Assembly (NCBI GenBank): GCA_013368325.1
Contig: JAACJK010000001.1
Coordinates: forward strand, 310,001-374,000
Direction of reading: 5' to 3'
DNA length: 64,000 bases
From: Ephemerocybe angulata
Lineage: Eukaryota > Basidiomycota > Agaricomycetes > Agaricales > Psathyrellaceae
The translations under genes were made by a program, and so were the position numbers. The notes below the pieces were generated by a model, which had not been told where the DNA came from, ran no database searches, and was given only the letters and a program-made list of their open reading frames with translations. Below, piece after piece: positions 57,090-64,000 of the stretch. How positions within the stretch are numbered: position 1 is the first letter of the stretch; each line of letters starts with the position of its first letter.

Positions 57090-60000
57090 GGGATCATCAT
57101 TCCCAGCGATGATATCCCTTCCCTCCCATTCCTAGTCCCACTTCGCTCACATACCTATCTACTATTATCTTCATCACTACTCTCTGCTTTTCTCTCTGTC
57201 GCTGCTTGTCCTTTTGTCACGGTCGTAAGTGTCCACCTCTTTTTGTCAGGTCTTGCGTTGACTTCATTTCGGTGAAATCTTCTTGTCTTCGCTGTAGACA
57301 TTGGTAGCAACAATCGCTGGCTGCTGAGTACTCCTTTGATTCATTAGCTCCTCCTTCCAAATTACTGACATTCTCTTTACATTTAGTAGTGACCCGCATT
57401 TGCGCCAACGGTTATCCAACCGAATGTAAGTGTATTCATTCTCCTTCGTATAAATGTCAAAGGGAATATGTCCCATCCTTATTTCTACTTTACTTGTATC
57501 CTCTCTTGTTATTTTCACTGACCTTTACCCTCCTAGGCCGCTCTGAACCCCTTCACATTCCCTACTATATCATTCATCTGCATTCCATTACCTTTTATCG
57601 CCTCTATCTCTCTGTTTAACCCTCGTCGTCGCCATCGACGAGCGCACAGTGAGTTGCTCGATTCCGCTCGCCCAACCCCGCGCTGATGCCATTCCCGGTC
57701 TGCTTATAGGCTCCTTTACCTCCGGCCACTCTGCTTCACCTGCCACGTCCATCTCCAGTCATCCACTCGTCGTCGTCGTCGCCATCGTCGAGCATGCTCT
57801 CTGTCCCCAATGTGTGTATTCTTCGTTAGACGCTTTCTATTCCACTGACGGATTTAATTCATTTCCTAGCCTCGCATTCAGGATACAAGAAAGTAAGTCT
57901 ATTCATTGGTATTCTAATACAGACGGTCGACATACTGACTACATTACTCTTAGCCCAACCTTCATGCGCTGCACATTTCAATTCGAAGCAACTGTGTGAC
58001 GGTCAGTAACATTCTACTTCTATCATTCACGGTTGCTTACCTCTCGAAACATTTTCTTGCCGCACCCTAGGTAGTCCAAGCCAGGCCGAAGACTGTACTC
58101 GGGAGTCAGCAGCGCGAAGGAACACGGCTCATAGGTATGTCTCGTCGTGAAGGTCAATCTTACCCAACTCATGCAGTTCAATTCAGAATCCTACCCTCGC
58201 GTCGTCCTCAGCCTACCCCATCCCAGGTAAACGTCGCGCAAACTTATGGCTGGGTCAAGCACTAATACTTTCTCTCAGACCCTTGTCACATCCATCGCTA
58301 AAGAACGAAGGTAAGTATCCCCGCATTTCAAGCACCGTGAATACGACCGACTCACGCAGACTTCAGACCGCCATCAGCCCTGACCAGTACCCACCACACC
58401 ATAGGCCCACGCTGCCGCTTCTACCATCGCCGTCGCCGCAATGGTCCAAGTCGGTTGGCTGAGGGAGTCGGTCGTCGGCGCCGTCGATTGGGCCAAGTGC
58501 TGGCGTTGCCACAACGTCTTACTTTAGTTGCCTATCTACAAAAAGGTAAGCCTCGTCTACATTTGAGATTACGATCGTTGGCTCACCTTTCTTTGATTCG
58601 CTAGACTCGCTGCTTCGTCTGACCACCCTATGCCGTCTCCCCCAACGTGGACCACCTACCCGGACTTCTCATACCGGCACCAGGCCTGATTGTCGTTGCT
58701 GTCGCTTTCATCCACCGCCGACGCCCACTCAACTTGCACGTCTAGACTACAATCGGTAAGGGCACTCTACGTCTGGAATTGCAATCGTTAACTCACCCAT
58801 CTTTGAATTGACTAGACTCGCTGCCTTCTCTGACCACCTTCCACCGTCTCCCTGACGTCGACCACCCGCCCGCCGCCAGGCGTGACCATTGCCAACCCAC
58901 CCACAGCACCAGGCTTCGCACTTCTGCCGTCGTCGTCGTCGCAGTCTTCACCAGCAAGGTGTGATGCTGCCGCTGTTGTCGTCGCCGTCGTCGCAGCGGC
59001 CCCAGTCGATTGAGGTTGTGGGCGCCTTCGGTCGGGCCAACCGTTGACGCCACGCGCCGTCCCACTCCAATTCGCATGTCTACCAAAAAAGTAAGCAATC
59101 TACACCTCGTACTACGAATTACAACTCACCTTTCCACAGTTCACCGGACTCTCCGCCTCCTCTGTTCGCCGCCCGCTATCCCCCCAACTTCGAACACCGA
59201 GCCGATTGACGCAGAGCCCTGGGTCGTCGCTGTCGCCGCCGCCGCCTGCCATCTTGGTGTCGACGTCGTTTGTGTAAGCGAGTGCCCTCTGGGGCATTCG
59301 TTGAGACTGTCGGTCGGGTCCTGGAGAAGGTAAGTCTCATGTTGAGCGACGAGATTTCGTTGTGCTGACCTGCCTTCAAAGCCAGGTTGCCGCTATCGTC
59401 GTCCCCGTCGTAATGGGCGCCGTTTTTGAGGTGAGCCGACCGGTTTTGTGCGTCCGGCCATCGAAACTAACGAGCATTGATAGCGACGACAACATAGATT
59501 CGTCGTTACGTCTACGAGCAAGGTAAGTTCAGTCAATACATATCGAAATTCAATCACGTACTCACCTGTGCCTTTTCATAGCTTCGCTCATACAACCGCA
59601 TCCCATTGACTCGGGCGCGGGGGTTCCTGGCCTAAGCGCCGTCGCGTTGCGGGCCGATCTGGGCACGGTAAGTCAGTTGTACGAGCGTAGCAGGTAAATG
59701 GGATACTCACGTTCATGCAGTGACTGCCATCCGGCCAGCGCGATGCCACACCATGCCGTCGAATCCACGACGGCTCCTGTCACCGCGCGCAATGTCGAAC
59801 CGCGCCTATCGCATATTTCGGCGTCCGGCGTCGTCTGGGCTCTCGTTGAGTCGTGGTTGAGGTGGGTGACCCGGTTGCTTGATATTTTTCGTTCCTGATG
59901 AGCTGCTTTTTCGATTCTAGTCGTGCTTGGTGCTGGAGGCCGGGTGGGTTCTAGCCCAGCACGCTTTCGGCCGGAGGTCTCGCGTATCTGTGCATTGCGT

Positions 60001-60700
60001 CGATCGAAGTAGAGGTGGCCGTTGTCCTCGTCGGAGCGGTCCGAGTCGATTGGGTGACCTTGATGCCGCGCGCCGTCCCACTCCATTTTGCATGTCTGCA
60101 ATAAGGGTAAGTAGTCTACAACCCGAACGATGACACGCAACTTACCTTTCCATAGGTTCCCCGCCTTCTCCAACCTCCATCCGCTGTCTCGCACAACTTG
60201 GGAGGCCGAGCCGACTGATATACGCCCCTGGCGTGTCGTCGTCGCCGGTGTCCAGGAAACGTCGAGGTAAGCGAGTATTTTCTTGTGGCCATTCGTTGGT
60301 ACCGACGGTCGTTTACAGCGATGGTGTGTGTGTGTGGTGAAGGCGCGGGGTTTCGTGTTGCGTGGATGGCTGCAGTAATAGGTCAGTCGCTTTGTGTGAG
60401 AGAGGCGGGCGTTGTGCGAGTCGGCTGGAGGGTTCGGTCGTCTGCCGTCGCCGGATGTCGCAGAGCCTTGCGTGTACGGTACGTGGATTGTTGCATGCAG
60501 AGTGAGCTGGAAACTGATTGCGTTTTCGTAGATGTCACGGTTGGATGCACCACCGGTCCATCGTGCGTCCGTGTGTGGGTGGATGGGGCTAGGGTCAGGT
60601 AAGAATCTTGTAATCGGGCCCACTCTACGATTGAACTGACATAGTACCACAGCGAGCTGGCGATTATGCATAGATGGATGTCCGGCTCTGCAGCATCCTG
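57090..60700 (+). ncRNA. Candidate transcript with about 20 small introns, coding status unresolved
   Basis: Plus-strand intervals with strong donors, a CTNAC branch-like word and YAG acceptors recur throughout. Clear examples: 57893-57953, 58311-58359, 58546-58604, 58756-58815, 59091-59139, 59330-59381, 59523-59581, 59668-59720, 59862-59920, 60107-60155, 60267-60318 and 60599-60644, all 46-61 nt. Exons are short (30-330 nt), rich in GTCGTCGCC, and partly tandem duplicates (CGCCGTCCCACTCCA near 59055 and 60073; ACTCGCTGC exons at 58605 and 58816). Joined exons stay open for a few units and then meet stops, so it is either a spliced non-coding RNA or a fast-changing protein gene whose exact exon ends I have not found. 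I recognise no domain. Confidence 0.5.
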
Positions 60701-61005
60701 CGCGTCGACATCGTCTGGAGGCTCTGCTCGCCGTCGTGATTCTGAAGCTGCGCGCGCGAAACGGACTTGAGCTCGTCGCAACTGGGTGGGAGATCGGACT
60801 CTGGAGGGCGAAGAAAGCCGTGCAGAGGGAGTTCAGAGGGGATGGACGGCGGTGGAAGTGGCCAATGAGGGCGTGGAGAGGGATGGAAGCGTCGGTCGCG
60901 AGGGACCCGGATGGGCATTGTTTGGCGTTGTGGCGAGGAAGACCACGCGAAGACTGCGCAGAAGGGTCGTGTTTGGGCGTGCTTCGACTGAGCGGGGAGA
61001 TCCTC

Positions 61006-62440
61006 GGGGCACAGGATATTGGCAAGTCTGGGAATGAGGTTCGAGTCGGAGTCCTCAGCAAGTCCTCAGGAAAACTTGAGAGAGCGGACGCAAGCCTGAG
61101 ATTCAACAAGCGCCGAATTTCGACACTCCGGTAGATCCGCGCAAGTCGGACCATTATCCTGGGAATACATGACTAATCCAATATCCAACATCCCTTCCTC
61201 CAATTACGCTGCTTGCACTTGGACCACCCCCTTTTCCAATGGGCTTTCTCAAGAGATCGATAAAGAACCTTCAGAAAAGAGAGCCGTAGGTTTAGCAATA
61301 AATTGGTGCTCCCCCTCTGAGTTTCCACCACGCAGGGCTAAGTTTGGCGCAATTCATGGCGTTGAAGTGTTCTCGAAGTACGAAAGTCGCGAGGAGCTCT
61401 TTATCGAAGGAGTACACGGTATCACTGAAGGCGGAATTCATGGGAGGGCGAATGAAGGCGCGTTTTCGATTGTAGTGTGAGGATCTTAATGTTGTCCTCG
61501 ATCTGCGATTAACTTGCAATAGAGCGGGAAGGTATGACGACGACGACGATAGAGGAGAAATCATGTACGCCGTGTTGCTTGTTTGCAATGCCTCAGCTGA
61601 CCCCTATTGCTAGCTACTACACCGGCGAAGGTGCATTTATTCATCGATCTGGTTCCACTTTTATTGATATCGCTCGGCAGGCGGGCATTCGAGAACTTCG
61701 GAACTGCAGATCAAGGATCAGGAATGGGTTAGGGGCAATGCCGCCCTGCGGGTGCGTAGCATCTAAACCACAAAAACCACACACTCACTCCATACAGACG
61801 TCGAAACAGCGTAACCTCCCAGTACGAGTGATACGGTCGCACGTCCTGCGCTCCCGATACGCACCAGCGTCGGGGTACCGCTACGACGGCCTGTACAAGG
61901 TCATCAAGGTGATGAGGTTTCCCTCGTCCAGCAGAACTGACTCACCCATCGCCACCCTCAGGCAGAGCAAATCGTAGGGAACTCGGGGCACGCTGTGTGC
62001 CGGTTCATCCTGGAGGTGGGCGGGCACCCTCGTTCCCATGCACGTGTCTCTGGCTGACCTCATGTACGTCTTAAGCGACTTCCAGGTCAGGGAAGACTCC
62101 CAGGGGATGACGGGGACGTCAAGCACCCTGTCGCTTCGTCCTCCCGTCCACCTATCTCCTCGTCTTCCTCCACTTCCTCTCTGCCTCGTCGCGACCCCGT
62201 ACTCGCGGCGCCCAAGCGGTCGATAGCCAAGATGCGCAAGGGCAAGGCGAGGGAGCCGGCGGAGATCGGGGGCATACAGTTCAAGTATGAGGGCGGGACG
62301 AGTCCTGTCAAGACGGAGCCGGTGGCATCGAGCTTCGGCCTGGGCATAGGGCAGAGGCTCCCGCCGGCACCGGCCCCGGTGAGGGAAGAGCCGACTTTCA
62401 GTGTGAAGGATCTGTATAAGGCGCATCCGGTTCCTGGGTT
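61006..62440 (+). repeat. Segmental duplication, right copy (partner 51666-53100)
   Basis: See the left copy. This member carries the intact SRA-domain gene. Confidence 0.9.
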
Positions 62441-62447
62441 TCGATGA
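61169..62447 (+). CDS. SRA/YDG-domain protein (354 aa), intact copy
   Basis: SRA domains (as in UHRF1 and SUVH proteins) flip out methylated cytosine and read hemimethylated CpG. Five exons join in phase: 61169-61476, 61523-61573, 61614-61908, 61962-62015 and 62091-62447. The domain is spread over all of them: FGAIHGVEVF, GIHGRANEGAFSIVV, the acidic GRYDDDDDRGEIMYA, YTGEGAF, LPVRVIRSH, the signature YAPASGYRYDGLYKVIK, SGHAVCRFILE and RLPGDD. The C-terminal part is Ser/Pro/Lys-rich and ends KDLYKAHPVPGF. There is no RING, PHD or SET domain in sight, so it is an SRA-only protein. The 40-nt second intron is unusually short and its borders are the least certain. It lies amid mobile elements, a fitting place for a methylation reader only by association. 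Confidence 0.85.
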
Positions 62448-63440
62448 GTTGAGTAATGTGTGATAAGTGTGAGAGGAGTTAGACGGTTGGAGTGACCGCA
62501 GGGTTCAGGGCTCAACGGGCGGTGGTCCGTGCGCCTATTGTGCCACCAGGCAAGGTTGGAAGGAGGGATGGACAGAGCCGCCTGGCGTGTGGTTGTATTG
62601 GGGATGGAAGCCTGGCGGTTGGATGACTCGGTTATGTATGACTCGTCTCGGTCGAGGCTTGGTGCGGGATCCGCTCACGTCAATGAGCTGAGTCCCGTCC
62701 CTTGCCGCACCCTTGGATATTTTTCTTCATCTTTAATTTCTTGGATTTCATATCGTGCTTCGCTTCTTTGGTTTTCTTGACTTCATGACCATTCACGATT
62801 TCTCTACCTGCACATACCCCGTCTACTCTTTTTATCTGCCCATTTCTCCGCTGCACATACCTACTCTCTGGGACATCACACATACCTATTTCTTGTATCA
62901 ATACCATCTGCGTTCGAATTCGTTTCATTTTATGACCGTTATCCTTATGAGCTCTCATGTTCTGCCGTTTTCTTAGGAGGGGGTTTCGCCCTCTCCACTG
63001 CACATACCTACCTACCTTTGATCGTGTTGTCGTTTGTTGTCGTCCAGGAAGTCCTTCCCGGCATCTCCTCTTCTTCTCGAAAGCTAACACCACTGGCCGT
63101 CCCGCAAGCCTTGAAATTGTGGTCTTTCCTTCGAGCGCTTGTAGTCCCTGATTATGCATATGGTGGTGACGTTGGCGATTTAAGCGCCCCTCGCGTGTTG
63201 AGATTCCTCATCAGAAGCCTTGGGGTCTTCGCACCTCAGATATGGGCGCGATACGCGCCCAATATGGCCAATATCTCTATCATGCTACTACCATATTTAA
63301 CGCGCCCACAGATATGGTAGGGGGTGGTGTATCTATGGGGATTTGAAAACGGAATCCACAGTTTTCAATGGAATACAGTGTCATGAATGAATGTGATGGG
63401 GATTCCGATTCTTGAGGAGCGGCTACTGGTAAAATGCGGG
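62448..63440. other. Non-coding; right member of a dispersed repeat
   Basis: Blocks at 62590-62790, 62945-63045 and 63046-63090 match 36040-36245, 37575-37680 and 35957-35995. Around 63238-63320 there are several inverted words of the type AGATATGGGCGCG / CGCGCCCACAGATATGG. No gene recognised. Confidence 0.6.
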
Positions 63441-64000
63441 TCATGTAGTTGGCGAAGAATCATAAAGCTCAAAGATCTCGACAACCCGATCCTGCTCGTA
63501 TTCTCGAGCCCACAGCACAGCGACCCGCCCTGATAATGGACACACCGAAATATTCAGCACTACTTGTGTCGAGTGCGGAAACATTTCGGAGAAGTCTCCT
63601 AGGCCTTCAACGACGGAACCAGCTGGTTCTGGGAAGTCAGGGTCGTCCTCGAGGATAGAAACATATATGGTGGATCCGTGTTCCGCTGGCCGAGGAGTGC
63701 AATAATACCAGATGTACCCTCCAACCCCTTCGTCCAGTGCAAAGTGAAGATGGGGGGTATCACATGGCTGGGTGGCTGTTCGATATCTTTTAGTGGGAAG
63801 GAGCGAACTTGCCGAAGGACTGTCTGGACGAAAGCAAAAGCAGAACCGAACGTATGCATACGACACGAAGTCTCGCTGAGTTGCATCTATTTCGAGTCGC
63901 GGATGCCTAATGTCATAGGACAGTGGACCTTCGTCTGCCACCGGCTTGTGGAGCATAAAGGCGGATGCCCATGGCCTGAAGGTGTCTTCGAAAGTTTGTT
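63441..64000 (-). CDS. F-box family protein, copy 3, C-terminal part only
   Basis: Minus-strand frame open from the window edge to a stop at 63441. It matches the last exon of the F-box copies at 13981-15816 and 30136-32323: FRPWASAFMLHKPVADEGPL, VRFCFCFRPDSPSA, LEDDPDFPEPAGSVVEGLG, CPLSGRVAVLW and EIFELYDSS. It is more diverged and has lost part of the DDPDSPEPS repeat. The F-box itself lies outside the window. No stop or frameshift is seen in this part. Confidence 0.85.
   Translation of the reverse strand, partial: QTFEDTFRPWASAFMLHKPVADEGPLSYDIRHPRLEIDATQRDFVSYAYVRFCFCFRPDSPSASSLLPTKRYRTATQPCDTPHLHFALDEGVGGYIWYYCTPRPAEHGSTIYVSILEDDPDFPEPAGSVVEGLGDFSEMFPHSTQVVLNISVCPLSGRVAVLWAREYEQDRVVEIFELYDSSPTT

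Noticed and set aside
59673..61154. A 493-codon minus-strand frame
   Set aside because: It runs antisense through a dozen well-formed plus-strand introns, is Arg/Ser/Pro-rich, and contains no recognisable domain.

Overview
This is nuclear DNA of a filamentous basidiomycete, most likely an Agaricomycete. The protein genes are cut by many 45-80 nt introns with GTRNGT donors and YAG acceptors. The gene content fits: a GH16 glucanase, a microsomal P450, GMC oxidoreductase remnants, small secreted proteins, a repeated F-box family, an SRA-domain protein and a Ty1/copia element. There is no bacterial-style organisation. All exon models below were made by eye from splice signals, reading phase and family alignment.

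Left third (1-29.6 kb), mostly ordinary genes: the 3' part of a GH16 glucanase; guanine deaminase; a very large low-complexity nuclear-type protein with a spliced 5' leader; an 11-exon P450; an F-box gene followed by a relic of the P450 first exon; a transcription factor carrying both C2H2 and Zn2Cys6 fingers with about 4.6 kb of gene-free DNA upstream; and uricase. Guanine deaminase and uricase both belong to purine breakdown, though they are 26 kb apart.

Middle (29.8-38.3 kb): a second F-box copy with an in-frame stop; a PIG-X/PBN1-type GPI mannosyltransferase subunit; an unrecognised acidic protein; an intron-containing tRNA-Ser(GCU); a repeat-rich stretch; and a 79-residue secreted protein.

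Right (38.3-64 kb), dominated by mobile and duplicated DNA: a complete 6.93 kb copia element with equal-length LTRs and a 5-bp target duplication, 27 bp upstream of the small secreted protein gene; a second secreted protein; a 365-residue membrane protein and a relic of it; three short terminal-inverted-repeat elements, one inserted in a GMC oxidoreductase reading frame with a perfect 8-bp target duplication; two copies of an SRA (methyl-CpG reader) gene, one broken and one intact; a long series of about 20 small introns (57-60.7 kb) in a transcript without a clear continuous reading frame; and a third, partial F-box copy at the right edge.

The least expected items are the intron series at 57-60.7 kb, the extra membrane-type reading frame in the leader of the copia element, and the tRNA-like internal modules in two unrelated inverted-repeat elements.
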